Shown in pieces: positions 1 through 7,680 of a stretch of 35,570 nucleotides of DNA. The notes beneath the pieces are model-generated. The model was not told the origin of the DNA, did not search any database, and worked only from the letters and a program-made list of their open reading frames with translations. The stretch is from Anaerolineae bacterium (GTDB lineage: Bacteria > Chloroflexota > Anaerolineae > 4572-78 > J111). Both the position numbers and the translations under genes were made by a program. The stretch lies in contig JAHDWA010000085.1 in NCBI GenBank assembly GCA_023382535.1, forward strand, positions 1 to 35,570. The letters run 5' to 3'. How positions within the stretch are numbered: position 1 is the stretch's first letter; each line of letters starts with the position of its first letter.

Positions 1-2
1 AC

Positions 3-395
3 CTGAACAAGGGTGATATTGACCGGATGGTCCAGGAAGCCGAGAAGAACGCCGATGCCGACCGCGAGCGCAAGGCCGTGATCGAGGCCCGCAACCTGGC
101 CGACAACCTGGTCTACCAGGCGGAGAAGTCGCTGCGCGACCTGGGCGACAAGGCCGATGCCACGGTCAGGGCTGAAGTCGAAAGCAAGATTGCCGACGTG
201 AAGCAGGCCCTCGAGGCCGACGACAAAGCCCGCATCGTCAGCACCAGCGAAGCGCTGCAGCAGGCGATGATGAAGCTCGGCCAGGCCGCCTACCAGGAGC
301 AGCCACAGCCCGGTTACACCAACGGTCAAGGCAGCAACGGCTCCGGCAAGCCCACCGACGAGAACGTCGTCGAAGGCGAATTTACCGAAGCGTAA
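3..395 (+). CDS. dnaK: DnaK (Hsp70) chaperone, C-terminal fragment
   Basis: Partial gene cut by the left edge; the frame is open from base 3 (L-N-K-G-D-I-D-R-M...). About 130 residues of the helical lid are present, with the typical 'DIDRMVQEAEKNADADR' and 'RNLADNLVYQAEKSL' stretches, followed by a low-complexity Gly/Gln/Asn tail and the acidic end 'DENVVEGEFTEA', which matches the usual acidic DnaK C terminus. DnaK is the ATP-dependent cytosolic Hsp70; the ATPase and most of the substrate-binding domain lie outside the window. It ends just before a strong hairpin terminator, so it is probably the last gene of its transcription unit. Family assignment is very secure. Confidence 0.96.
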   Translation: MNKGDIDRMVQEAEKNADADRERKAVIEARNLADNLVYQAEKSLRDLGDKADATVRAEVESKIADVKQALEADDKARIVSTSEALQQAMMKLGQAAYQEQPQPGYTNGQGSNGSGKPTDENVVEGEFTEA

Positions 396-409
396 GTCAA
401 TTAAAATCT

Positions 410-441
410 AAAAACGCCCCGAATTCGGGGCGTTTTTATTT
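410..441. terminator. Bidirectional rho-independent terminator
   Basis: Perfect palindrome CGCCCCGAATTCGGGGCG (7-bp G/C stem, AATT loop) flanked by A-run on the left and T-run on the right, so it can terminate both dnaK (plus) and the convergent methyltransferase gene (minus, stop at 456). Confidence 0.93.
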
Positions 442-455
442 TATACTTATTAAAT

Positions 456-1283
456 TCATGCGGCCCGAATGGCCACCACCTCCAGGTATTCCGACTCAAC
501 CTGTGTCACCCCATTCCGGGATTGATTGTGGGCCGCCCAGTGCTGTTCCAACTCCTGGTGCAAGGCAGCCTGGCCTTTCTCATCCAAGGCTCCAAAGGCC
601 TTGAACGTCGGGCCGTAGTAGCGGCGGAAGCTCTCCACCACCCCGGAGGCGCTAAAGGGGAAGTTGAAGGTGATCAAACGCCGCGTGAGCTGCAGATCAG
701 CTACGCTGCCGTTGAGCCGCTCGGCGACGATGGCTTCGTCGCCCCACAGCAGCGGCGAGGGCATGCCGGGAGCCGAGGGGACGTATTTGCCCACAATTTT
801 GAACATCTGGCCGATGAAACCGCCCGGCGTCCAGTTGGCCATAGCAATGCGCCCACCGGGCCGGCAGATCCGGGTCAGTTCCGCTGCTGTCACGTCGGGC
901 CGCGGGGTAAACATCGCCCCGAACATGGTGATAACGGTATCAAACGCAGCGTCGTCATAGGGCAACGCCTCGGCGTCGTTCTCGTCAAACTGGATGGTCA
1001 GCCCTTCGACTTTGGCTCTGGCCCGGCCCTGTTCCAGCAGATTGGGGGCAATATCCTGGCCGGTGACACTGGCCCCCTTTCGGGCCGCCGGGAGGGTCAG
1101 GTTGCCGGTGCCGCAAGCCACGTCCAGAACGCGCTCGCCGGACCGCAGGTTGAGGCGGTTGACAAACTCGGCGGCGCCAGGGGAATAAGTTTCGGCGATC
1201 TGCCCAAAGTCACCGGCCATCCAGGTTGCCTTGAGTTTAGCCTTGAGGGCTTCCATTTCAGGGGTTAAAGTTGTCATTTTCAT
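456..1283 (-). CDS. Class I SAM-dependent methyltransferase
   Basis: 275 residues. Motif I 'VLDVACGTGN' (residues 52-61) is followed by the acidic residue of motif II in 'VTGQDIAPN', then 'ENDAEALPYDDAAFDTV' and a 'RPGGRIAMANW' post-motif; this is the UbiE/Methyltransf_11/25 fold. The protein probably transfers a methyl group from SAM to a small molecule; the substrate cannot be read from the sequence. ATG at 1283 has AAAGGA 4 bases upstream; the in-frame ATG at 1277 has a better spacing of about 10, so either may be used. The gene lies downstream of the LAL regulator gene on the same strand with a 265-base gap holding direct repeats and a palindrome, which suggests control by that regulator (inference). 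No oddities in the fold; no membrane segment. Confidence 0.85.
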   Translation of the reverse strand: MKMTTLTPEMEALKAKLKATWMAGDFGQIAETYSPGAAEFVNRLNLRSGERVLDVACGTGNLTLPAARKGASVTGQDIAPNLLEQGRARAKVEGLTIQFDENDAEALPYDDAAFDTVITMFGAMFTPRPDVTAAELTRICRPGGRIAMANWTPGGFIGQMFKIVGKYVPSAPGMPSPLLWGDEAIVAERLNGSVADLQLTRRLITFNFPFSASGVVESFRRYYGPTFKAFGALDEKGQAALHQELEQHWAAHNQSRNGVTQVESEYLEVVAIRAA

Positions 1284-1400
1284 TTATTCCTTTCTTTTTT
1301 GTAGTTGTTTGACTTATTTGATTCAATGTTGCCATTGGCCTGGCTTCATTTGATTTGATGTCTTTACTTTAAGCTACAAATAGGAGAAAGTCGTCTAACG

Positions 1401-1462
1401 AGGGTTTATTTAGAGGTTTAGTTTCTGGGGAAGGGTTTATCGCTCAGGAGGGTTCATGAACC
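1401..1462. promoter_or_regulatory. Direct repeats AGGGTTTAT plus palindrome, candidate operator
   Basis: In the gap between the LAL regulator gene and the methyltransferase gene, AGGGTTTAT occurs at 1401-1409 and 1432-1440, a variant AGGGTTCAT at 1449-1457, and AGGTTTAG at 1414-1421. The last copy runs into the perfect 12-bp palindrome GGTTCATGAACC at 1451-1462. The site lies about 120-180 bases upstream of the methyltransferase start. LAL regulators such as MalT bind short direct repeats; the link to this regulator is inference. Confidence 0.4.
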
Positions 1463-1548
1463 TGTGATACGCCCCCGACGATCAAAAGGTAGCAAGTGTA
1501 GCAAGGTAGCAGAGTCGTATAATCCCTCCTGACTACCGTCTACTATTT

Positions 1549-4029
1549 TCAGAGAAGCGATAATTCTTGGGCTTTGGTAACGGCTTCAACACGATTGGTC
1601 ACACCCAATTTGCCGTAAATGCGGTTGGTGTGTGCTTTGACCGTACCGGTGGAGATAAACAATTTTTCGGCAATCACCGGATTTGATAAGCCCTGTACGA
1701 TTAAGCGCAGCACCTCTAATTCGCGGTCGGTAAGGGGTTCGATGAGGGCAGACCCTGGGGCGGCGGGCGAAACAGGTACAAAGTCCAGCAGTTCGGTTTG
1801 TAAAGCGCTAATCGTTGTTTTGAGGTCGGGTATAGAGGCATCATTGTTGCTGGAACTGCTTTTAAGCAGAGAGGCCGCCTTCTTTTGCTGCTGTTGATTA
1901 CTGGCCGGATGGTTATGGACCAATCGCAGCAGTTCCAGGCCACGAATTTTGAGATCGTTGGCGAGCATCAGGGCGGCAATATCAATCAGCAGCGACAGCA
2001 GCAGCGGTATAAAATTGATTTTGTCGGCAATGTCTAATGCTTCCCGGAAATGGTGTGCGGCCAGGTCGGCAGCACCGGCCTGGTAGGCCACCTGCCCAAG
2101 ACCATGATGGGCCGCAGCCAGTCCTCCTTGATCGTTCAGCCTCTGGTAAATGGATAAACTCTGTTCATATAACTGCCGGGCGGCCTGATAATCGTGCTGC
2201 AAGAGGGATATTTCGCCCAAATGTTTGGCGGCAACGGCAATACCTTCCGGGTCTCTATAATCTTTCCTGATCCGGAGGCTTTCGCGATAATGACGTTCGG
2301 CCCCGGCATAGTGACCCATGGCCTGATGGACATTGCCCAATTCAATATGACCATAAGCGCTCATCCAATGATTGCCAATTTCAGCGAACAACTTGATGGC
2401 CTCTTCCGCGTTTTTTAAAGCGGCTTCATCCTGTCCTAGATTGAGGTAGGCGCTGGTCAGGCCATAACAGGCAAAGCCTAAGTTCTGTTTGTCCATACTC
2501 GCGGCCATATCGAATTTGAGCTGCTGGCCCAGCGCCACGGCTCTGGTATAATCGCCCTGGATGACGGTGAGGACAACAAGCGGGGCGAGGGGGTGTGACC
2601 CCATACCGTAGTCTGGAGTTAGCCGGAGATCCTTAAACAAGGCTTTGCTACGCTCAAGCCCTTTAGCAGCCTGTTCAAACCGGCCAATTCTGATGAGCAT
2701 CCATCCCTGGAAAACGAGGACTTGGGCTAATCCTGGCAAGTCTCCTGCTGCTTCAAGCACATCTACGGCGAGACTTGAAGCATCCACATATTCCAGGTAA
2801 CGGCTCTGCATCTGGCAAAAATAGAAATAAGGCGCGGCCGCTTTTCTGAGAGAGTCAATCTGTTTGTGGTCAACAGCATACTGCCAGGCGGTACGGATAT
2901 TTTCCAGTTCACCTTCAATTTCCAGGCTGTTCTTAACTTGCTCGCGTTCAATCAAACCCGGTTTTCGCTGAGCGAGGAAATCACAATAGTAGCGGCAGTG
3001 CGCTTCAGCCAGCGCTTTTATTTCGGTCTCATCCAACTTGCCGTTGGCATACTGGCGCAGCAGTTCATGAATTTGATAACGTCCCCCGGCTTCGCGCCGA
3101 AGCAAGCATTTATCGAGTAAGGATGAAAGCAGAGGCAAAGAAGCCCCGGCGATCAATTCTGCTGCTTCGCGCCGAAAGCCGCCCTTGAATACGGCCAGAC
3201 GCTTAAATAAAGCTTGTTCGCTCTCCGTCAAATGGTCCCACGTTTGGGCAAAAACAGCTTGCATGCTGCGATGGCGTTCCGGTACATGCCGTAAATTTGA
3301 GGTGAGAAAATTCAGGTTGTGCTGGATTTCGGCCGCGATTTCCGAACAGCGCAGTGTTTTGGTCCATGAAGCCGCCATCTCTAGAGCTAAGGGCAGGCCG
3401 TCAACAAGCTGGCAAATGCGGACGACGCTGGCCCGGTTGCCGGCCAGAGAAAAATTTGGGTCTACCTGCCGCGCTCGCTCGACAAATAATTCTACCGCCG
3501 TAATGGATTCCACGTTATCAATTTGATGGCTGAGGGGAAAAGGGAGGCCCTCGACCGGGTATAACCATTCTTCCGGTAAGCTCAAGGCTTCGCGCGAGGT
3601 CACTAACAGTTTGACGGCCGGCGCACGCTGAATGATCTGGGTCACGAACTCGACACCGTCTAATACGTGCTCAAAATTATCCAACAGAAGGAGTAAATTT
3701 TTATCTTGCAGGTATTGTAAAAGTTGGTTTTCCGGGCTGTCATAACCGGATAGCACGACACCCATCGCATCCACTACGGCAGAAACAATCTGTTTGCCTG
3801 ATTGGAGCGGTTGCAGGTTGATAAACCATACGCCACCCGCAAAAGCCTGTTGTTGATCCTTGGCAAGTCTGATTGCCAACCGCGTTTTGCCAATACCACC
3901 CACCCCGATCAAGGTTAACAAGCGGCAGTCCGCGTTTTTTAGGATTTGTTTTGTTTCGCTGAGTTCAGTTTCTCTACCCACAAACCGGGTGGGTTGATCA
4001 ACTTGCTCTAAATTAGACAATCTTGTCAC
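1549..4029 (-). CDS. LuxR-family (LAL) transcriptional regulator with STAND ATPase and TPRs
   Basis: 826 residues. An N-terminal NB-ARC-like ATPase has Walker A 'GVGGIGKT' (42-49), Walker B 'LLLLLDNFE' (111-119) and 'LLVTSREAL' sensor. The middle is TPR-rich helical repeat ('HWMSAYGHIELGNVHQAMG', 'GGLAAAHHGLGQVAYQAG'). The C terminus (about 765-826) is a LuxR/GerE helix-turn-helix: 'LTDRELEVLRLIVQGLSN', 'GTVKAHTNRIYGKLGV'. Such proteins are ligand-gated STAND activators in the cytoplasm; the ligand is unknown. The longest start is GTG at 4029, but GGGAG at 4029-4033 overlaps it and sits 8 bases before a TTG at 4020, so TTG-4020 (823 residues) is a credible real start. It follows the GH99-like gene by 6 bp and probably shares its transcript, hinting at a role in glycan sensing (inference). 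Confidence 0.92.
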   Translation of the reverse strand: MTRLSNLEQVDQPTRFVGRETELSETKQILKNADCRLLTLIGVGGIGKTRLAIRLAKDQQQAFAGGVWFINLQPLQSGKQIVSAVVDAMGVVLSGYDSPENQLLQYLQDKNLLLLLDNFEHVLDGVEFVTQIIQRAPAVKLLVTSREALSLPEEWLYPVEGLPFPLSHQIDNVESITAVELFVERARQVDPNFSLAGNRASVVRICQLVDGLPLALEMAASWTKTLRCSEIAAEIQHNLNFLTSNLRHVPERHRSMQAVFAQTWDHLTESEQALFKRLAVFKGGFRREAAELIAGASLPLLSSLLDKCLLRREAGGRYQIHELLRQYANGKLDETEIKALAEAHCRYYCDFLAQRKPGLIEREQVKNSLEIEGELENIRTAWQYAVDHKQIDSLRKAAAPYFYFCQMQSRYLEYVDASSLAVDVLEAAGDLPGLAQVLVFQGWMLIRIGRFEQAAKGLERSKALFKDLRLTPDYGMGSHPLAPLVVLTVIQGDYTRAVALGQQLKFDMAASMDKQNLGFACYGLTSAYLNLGQDEAALKNAEEAIKLFAEIGNHWMSAYGHIELGNVHQAMGHYAGAERHYRESLRIRKDYRDPEGIAVAAKHLGEISLLQHDYQAARQLYEQSLSIYQRLNDQGGLAAAHHGLGQVAYQAGAADLAAHHFREALDIADKINFIPLLLSLLIDIAALMLANDLKIRGLELLRLVHNHPASNQQQQKKAASLLKSSSSNNDASIPDLKTTISALQTELLDFVPVSPAAPGSALIEPLTDRELEVLRLIVQGLSNPVIAEKLFISTGTVKAHTNRIYGKLGVTNRVEAVTKAQELSLL

Positions 4030-4033
4030 TCCC
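4029..4033 (-). promoter_or_regulatory. Shine-Dalgarno that argues for a TTG start of the LAL gene
   Basis: On the minus strand GGGAG occupies 4033-4029. It overlaps the first base of the upstream GTG codon (4029-4027) but lies 8 bases before TTG at 4020-4018, an ideal distance. Confidence 0.45.
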
Positions 4034-4035
4034 GG

Positions 4036-5352
4036 CTAATTTTTAAAAATCCTCGCAAATTCCTTCGTCATTTCCATATACTTATCGCCGTACTGCACGC
4101 TTGGCTCGATGTAAGTGCCCTCGACCCATTCGTTGAAGCTGCTGAGCAGGAGCCAGTCGGGACTGCTTTGCAGGGCGGCGTCGAAGGTCGCCTGGTACAG
4201 CGCGCCGTCTTCCCGGTCGCGGCGATGGGGTGTGTTGGGCACGCGCACGTCGGCGCGGCAGCCGGCCCGCAGGTCATCCCAGCCAGGGCTGATCGTCGCC
4301 AGCCAGAGCTTGGGCTGGCCGGTCTGCTGCGCCCATTGCTCAACACGGGTGGCCCAACGCGAGGCTTTGAGATAGTCGTTGGGATAGTCGGCATGAGTGA
4401 TTTTGAAGACAAACAGGCCGTCAAACACCGCCAGGTAGGAAGGGTCCAGTCCTTCGGCAATCCACCAGGCCTGCCGCTGCGGGTCAACTTCATCGCGCAC
4501 AGCAGCCCAGAACTGCTGCGGCGTCTGCCCGCCTGGGGTGCGATACACGTCAATGAAAAAGAGAACCGGTTTGTTTTCGACCTGCAGAAAGTTGGGCTGG
4601 TCGCTGTACCGGTCCATAATATAGCGGACGGCCTCGACGATATTCTGCCGGCTTGGATTGGGCAGCGCGTGCCAGATGTGATACGAGAAGACAATCGTGG
4701 AGGTAAAGTCGCGCCACTGCGAGCGGGCCAGCAACGTTTCAAAGTTGCGGTCGGTGCGGTCGCCGGGACCGAACCAGTGGAGTAAAAATCCGTCCAGACC
4801 AATGTTGTGAGCCATTTCAATGTGACGGGCGATGAGCGCCGGATCGTCGGAGTTGTAGAGTTTGAGGGGTTGATCCCCGGCGCTGATGTTGCAGTCGTTC
4901 CAGCCATCGCCATCATACCAGGCGAAGTACTGGGCCAGGACCAGCCGCGACTCACGGGTGTAAGAAGTCGTGCGGGGCGCTTTGGGGGTGGGGCGGGTAG
5001 CCAGCAGCGTTTGGAGCTGCGCCAAAGCTCTGGCCGACTCTTCAGCCTGGGCGGTCGCGCGCTGAGCCGCTTTCAGCGTGGCGGTTGGGTCAATTGCCTG
5101 CTTGACAACCGGGGTGCTGGTCGGGGTGGGAATGAAAGGGACCGGCGTGGAGGTTCGCTGAGGCAAAGGCTGGGGCGAAGGAGATGGAGTAGCAAGGATT
5201 AAGGTGGAGGTGTCTGCCGGGAGGGGTGTTTGGAAGGATTGAGTTACCTCTGCCGGTCTTCGCTCCCAGGCGAACAACAGCGCGATCGTGCTCATGGCGG
5301 TCAGCAGCACCAATACCAGCAGCGATACCCGCCAGCCCCTTTTATCGGCCAC
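4036..5352 (-). CDS. Secreted/anchored GH99-like (endo-alpha-mannosidase fold) glycoside hydrolase
   Basis: 438 residues from a GTG start with only a weak SD. Residues about 9-28 are a hydrophobic signal anchor after a KR-containing N terminus. A Thr/Pro/Ser-rich linker (about 38-90) and a short Ala/Gln helix lead to the catalytic module from about 130: 'LVLAQYFAWYDGDGWND', 'IGLDGFLLHWFGPGD', 'PVLFFIDVYR', 'WLATISPGWDD', 'SSFNEWVEGTYIEPS'. This order of motifs is that of the GH99 / GH71-like TIM-barrel group; the NE408-x-x-E411 pair has the same spacing as the catalytic acidic pair of bacterial GH99 enzymes. A role in cleaving mannose-type glycans outside the membrane is inferred from family only. 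It starts 29 bp after the small gene 5382-5657 and ends 6 bp before the LAL regulator. Confidence 0.78.
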   Translation of the reverse strand: MADKRGWRVSLLVLVLLTAMSTIALLFAWERRPAEVTQSFQTPLPADTSTLILATPSPSPQPLPQRTSTPVPFIPTPTSTPVVKQAIDPTATLKAAQRATAQAEESARALAQLQTLLATRPTPKAPRTTSYTRESRLVLAQYFAWYDGDGWNDCNISAGDQPLKLYNSDDPALIARHIEMAHNIGLDGFLLHWFGPGDRTDRNFETLLARSQWRDFTSTIVFSYHIWHALPNPSRQNIVEAVRYIMDRYSDQPNFLQVENKPVLFFIDVYRTPGGQTPQQFWAAVRDEVDPQRQAWWIAEGLDPSYLAVFDGLFVFKITHADYPNDYLKASRWATRVEQWAQQTGQPKLWLATISPGWDDLRAGCRADVRVPNTPHRRDREDGALYQATFDAALQSSPDWLLLSSFNEWVEGTYIEPSVQYGDKYMEMTKEFARIFKN

Positions 5353-5381
5353 GTTTCCCGTCTCTCTTCAATCTTCTGTGG

Positions 5382-5657
5382 CTACTTCTTCCCGAACAGC
5401 CGGGCCAGCGGCGAGGATTTTTTGCCTGCGTCCCCGGTTGCTTTGGCTTTGGTGGCGGGCGTGCGCAGGTCTACGATAATTTCCTCAAAAGACAGCCCTG
5501 CCCCTTTCAAGGCCTGCTCGATCCATTCGCTGACATTTTCCTGCATCTGGGCTTCAAAGGGAACTGAATTGAGGAACTCCTGTACTGGCAGCGCCGCGCC
5601 GGGCCGGGTTCTAACAAACACAGTGACTTGCAAGGCCGTAAATTCGGGTTGCTCCAT
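5382..5657 (-). CDS. Small protein of unknown function, first gene of the GH99-LAL operon
   Basis: 91 residues; I do not recognise the family. It has a very good ribosome site (GGGAGGA, 8 bases before ATG), which supports translation. The first 65 residues look like a compact alpha/beta fold ('ALQVTVFVRTRPGAALPVQEFL', 'NVSEWIEQALKGAGLSFEEIIVDL'); the last 25 are a basic, Lys/Ala/Ser-rich tail ending 'LARLFGKK'. There is no signal peptide or membrane segment. It precedes the GH99-like gene by 29 bp on the same strand, so the two are probably co-transcribed; a functional link is not evident. Confidence 0.7.
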   Translation of the reverse strand: MEQPEFTALQVTVFVRTRPGAALPVQEFLNSVPFEAQMQENVSEWIEQALKGAGLSFEEIIVDLRTPATKAKATGDAGKKSSPLARLFGKK

Positions 5658-5803
5658 AGACTTTATCCTCCCTCTGTTACCCGGGCAGCGATGAGACGCA
5701 CATCGAACGGGTTGAACAGATTCTTATTCTGAATTTTTGCCTGGGTGGTCCGAACAAGCTGCGTCCCATTGCTTCTTTTACAGAAGGATAGCATGACTAC
5801 GCG

Positions 5804-6694
5804 TTACAACACAAGTTCCCCGCGCACAATTGTAGCCGCCCCGCCGCCCACTTTAACCGTTTCGATGTCGTCGCGCGGACCAACGATTTCGACGCTCGCC
5901 TGGCCAGGCCGGCCCAGCCAGTGGCCCTGCTCGGCTATAAAAGTGGGGTGGTCAATTAACCCGTAGCGCCACAGATAAGCCGCCATACCGCCCGTCGCGG
6001 AGCCGGTAAAAGGATCTTCCATGAGGTCGGGCGGCGTGCCAAAATCACGAGCGAAGGTCTGCCCGGCTGCGGTCACACCGCCCAGGCAAAACAGGTGTGG
6101 GCAGAAGAAGTCTCCTATGGTCCGCAACCTGGCGTAAGCGGGAATATCAAGCTGCACTCGACGGAGAGCTTCCAGGTTTTTTAACGGCACCATAAGTTGA
6201 GGTGTTCCCGTACTTACTGTTTGAATCGGTACGTGTTTCAGTCCATCGTCAGCAGTCAGGCCGAAGATAGGCAAAACATCGGCTGGATCATAGGTCGCCA
6301 GGAACTGGGGCTTCTTCTGATTCATAATGATCTGTTGTACCTTACCCTGACTGGACTGGATCTCTACAGGAATCGGTCCCACTTTTAGCTCAAGCGTCAC
6401 CTGGGTTCGATCACCCGTCAGGGCCAGCCGGCCTGAATCAACCAGGGCAAAGGTGGTGGCGATGGTTGGATGTCCCGCCAGCGGGATTTCTTCAGCGGGA
6501 GTGAAGTAACGCACCCCAAAATCGGCTACTGCCGAGCGGCGCACAAAAGCTGTCTCGGACAGGTTCATCTCTTTGGCAATGGCCAGCATGGTGGCCTCAT
6601 CCAGGCTGTCGGCTTCGAACAGAATGGCGCACGGATTGCCGCCCAGAGGCCGGTCGGTAAAGGCATCAACTTGCATAAATGGGTAAGTTGGCAT
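5804..6694 (-). CDS. PhzF family isomerase/epimerase
   Basis: 296 residues from ATG at 6694; an in-frame ATG exists at 6727, but AAGGAG lies 7 bases before 6694, so the shorter form is chosen. The N terminus 'QVDAFTDRPLGGNPCAI' and the 'MNLSETAFV' segment carrying the conserved Glu (E47 in this numbering, equivalent to the PhzF catalytic Glu) are diagnostic, as is the C-terminal 'EDPFTGSATGGMAAYL'. The family has a two-lobed diaminopimelate-epimerase-like fold and catalyses proton shifts on small molecules; most chromosomal members have no known substrate. There are no phenazine genes nearby, so phenazine synthesis is not implied. The gene stands 146 bp upstream of the small gene and downstream of the NUDIX gene, same strand. 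Confidence 0.92.
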   Translation of the reverse strand: MPTYPFMQVDAFTDRPLGGNPCAILFEADSLDEATMLAIAKEMNLSETAFVRRSAVADFGVRYFTPAEEIPLAGHPTIATTFALVDSGRLALTGDRTQVTLELKVGPIPVEIQSSQGKVQQIIMNQKKPQFLATYDPADVLPIFGLTADDGLKHVPIQTVSTGTPQLMVPLKNLEALRRVQLDIPAYARLRTIGDFFCPHLFCLGGVTAAGQTFARDFGTPPDLMEDPFTGSATGGMAAYLWRYGLIDHPTFIAEQGHWLGRPGQASVEIVGPRDDIETVKVGGGAATIVRGELVL

Positions 6695-6701
6695 AATCTT
6701 T

Positions 6702-6707
6702 CTCCTT
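6702..6707 (-). promoter_or_regulatory. Shine-Dalgarno fixing the PhzF-family start
   Basis: AAGGAG on the minus strand, 7 bases before ATG at 6694; it makes the upstream in-frame ATG at 6727 unlikely. Confidence 0.75.
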
Positions 6708-6763
6708 ATGGGATCAATATTTGGCAATTAACTTACCCATTAAAGCACAGGTAGACCGGTTTA

Positions 6764-6793
6764 AGTATAGCCAATTCACTCAAGTTCTTGAGT
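6764..6793 (-). promoter_or_regulatory. Candidate promoter/operator of the PhzF-family gene
   Basis: Minus-strand -10-like TATACT at 6769-6764 and, just upstream of it, a perfect 7-2-7 dyad (ACTCAAG-TT-CTTGAGT) at 6778-6793. No good -35 is seen at the usual distance, and the dyad covers that position, as expected for an activator or repressor site. The dyad is not followed by a T-run, so it is not a terminator for the NUDIX gene. Confidence 0.35.
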
Positions 6794-6814
6794 CCACTTC
6801 ACGAGTATCTTTTT

Positions 6815-7366
6815 CTAATCCCGAATAACTTTTTCGATATTCATTTGTTCCAGTTCAAACGCCTGCCTGCCTAAAGCAACTCCCTTGTGCTCAAGGGGAG
6901 TGAGCGGGTAGGTGATCGCCGCAGGATCAACCCATTCGACTGACAGGATTTCGCGGCTGTGTTGAGCCTGGGTTAGCAAGGATTGGCTCCCGCCGCTCCA
7001 GCGGCAGTAGTAAACAAAGCCCAGGCTGCGGGGGACTGTGTACTTTAGACTGCCGCTCCCCTGCAACTCGCACAACAGCAACTGTTTGATCTCAACCGCT
7101 AAGCCCAGCTCTTCTTCGATCTCACGCCGGACCGCCTCGGCGGGACTTTCGTCGCGCTCAACCCACCCTCCAGGGAGACCCCAGGGAAAGTAGGGCCGGA
7201 AAACGTGCTCGAGCAAGAGCACCTGCCCGGTATCGTTGAAGATCGCACCTACCGCTCCCACATAATGCCGGGGGACAACCAGGCGCACGCCTACGGCCAG
7301 CAGCCAGCGCAGAGGAGGAAAACGCTGGAGCCAGCCGGCCAATCTCCGCTTGAGCCTCATCATCAA
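6815..7366 (-). CDS. NUDIX hydrolase
   Basis: 183 residues from a TTG codon that precedes two ATG codons; GAGG lies 10 bases before the TTG and an in-frame stop sits just upstream. The complete Nudix box G-x5-E-x7-R-E-U-x-E-E-x-G-U spans residues 67-89 ('GWVERDE...REIEEELGL'), so metal-dependent hydrolysis of a nucleoside-diphosphate-linked compound is expected. A basic amphipathic/hydrophobic N-terminal segment (about 5-31, 'RLAGWLQRFPPLRWLLAVGVRLVV') precedes the fold and may mediate membrane or partner contact. The substrate cannot be told. It lies upstream of the PhzF-family gene on the same strand with a 120-bp gap containing a dyad. Confidence 0.93.
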   Translation of the reverse strand: MMMRLKRRLAGWLQRFPPLRWLLAVGVRLVVPRHYVGAVGAIFNDTGQVLLLEHVFRPYFPWGLPGGWVERDESPAEAVRREIEEELGLAVEIKQLLLCELQGSGSLKYTVPRSLGFVYYCRWSGGSQSLLTQAQHSREILSVEWVDPAAITYPLTPLEHKGVALGRQAFELEQMNIEKVIRD

Positions 7367-7539
7367 GCCAGAAGTACCTCAGGTATCTGGGTAAACACCT
7401 CCGGGCAACGATCATCCTGGCAGAACCAAAGTTTCATGGGGGTTTCGCCTCTTTCCGCTGGGAATTCCCTTACACTATAGCGGCAAAATAATTAATCGCC
7501 AAATATTTCAAGATTGTGAATAAAATTACCAGGACAATT

Positions 7540-7572
7540 TTGTTCCCATGCTTCGCGTCAGTTTGGGAACAA
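7540..7572. repeat. REP-like palindrome with TTGTTCCCA arms
   Basis: TTGTTCCCA (7540-7548) and TGGGAACAA (7564-7572) form a 9-bp perfect stem around a 15-base loop. The layout recalls the dispersed 'GTTCCCATGC...' type palindromes seen between genes in many bacterial genomes. The rest of 7367-7680 holds no gene that I can support. Confidence 0.45.
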
Positions 7573-7608
7573 GACTGCCTTAGCAGTTCTTAGTTATGCC
7601 CATCGGCC

Positions 7609-7654
7609 AAAAAGAAAGTCCTGCCCGATTCAGGTTAAAGTTCGGGCAGGACTT
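7609..7654 (-). terminator. Rho-independent terminator of the LysM gene
   Basis: A 13-bp perfect stem (AAGTCCTGCCCGA at 7616-7628 with its complement at 7642-7654, 13-base loop) is followed on the minus strand by TTTCTTTTT. It lies 27 bases after the LysM gene stop. Confidence 0.88.
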
Positions 7655-7680
7655 GAAAGCTTGTTGAGGAAGAGGATGAG

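Noticed and set aside
522..1268. Long plus-strand reading frame opposite the methyltransferase gene
   Set aside because: It is the complement of a gene with clear SAM-binding motifs; its translation has no domain-like pattern.
1298..1326. TTGAAT-17-TACAAA promoter for the methyltransferase gene
   Set aside because: The implied transcription start would fall inside or after the ribosome site of the ATG at 1283, leaving no leader, so it is not listed as a feature.
4068..4955. 295-codon frame within the GH99-like gene
   Set aside because: Ser/Pro/Arg-rich out-of-frame shadow; the other frame has the conserved glycoside hydrolase motifs.
5804..6694. Phenazine biosynthesis cluster
   Set aside because: Only a PhzF-family homologue is present; none of the other phz genes is nearby.
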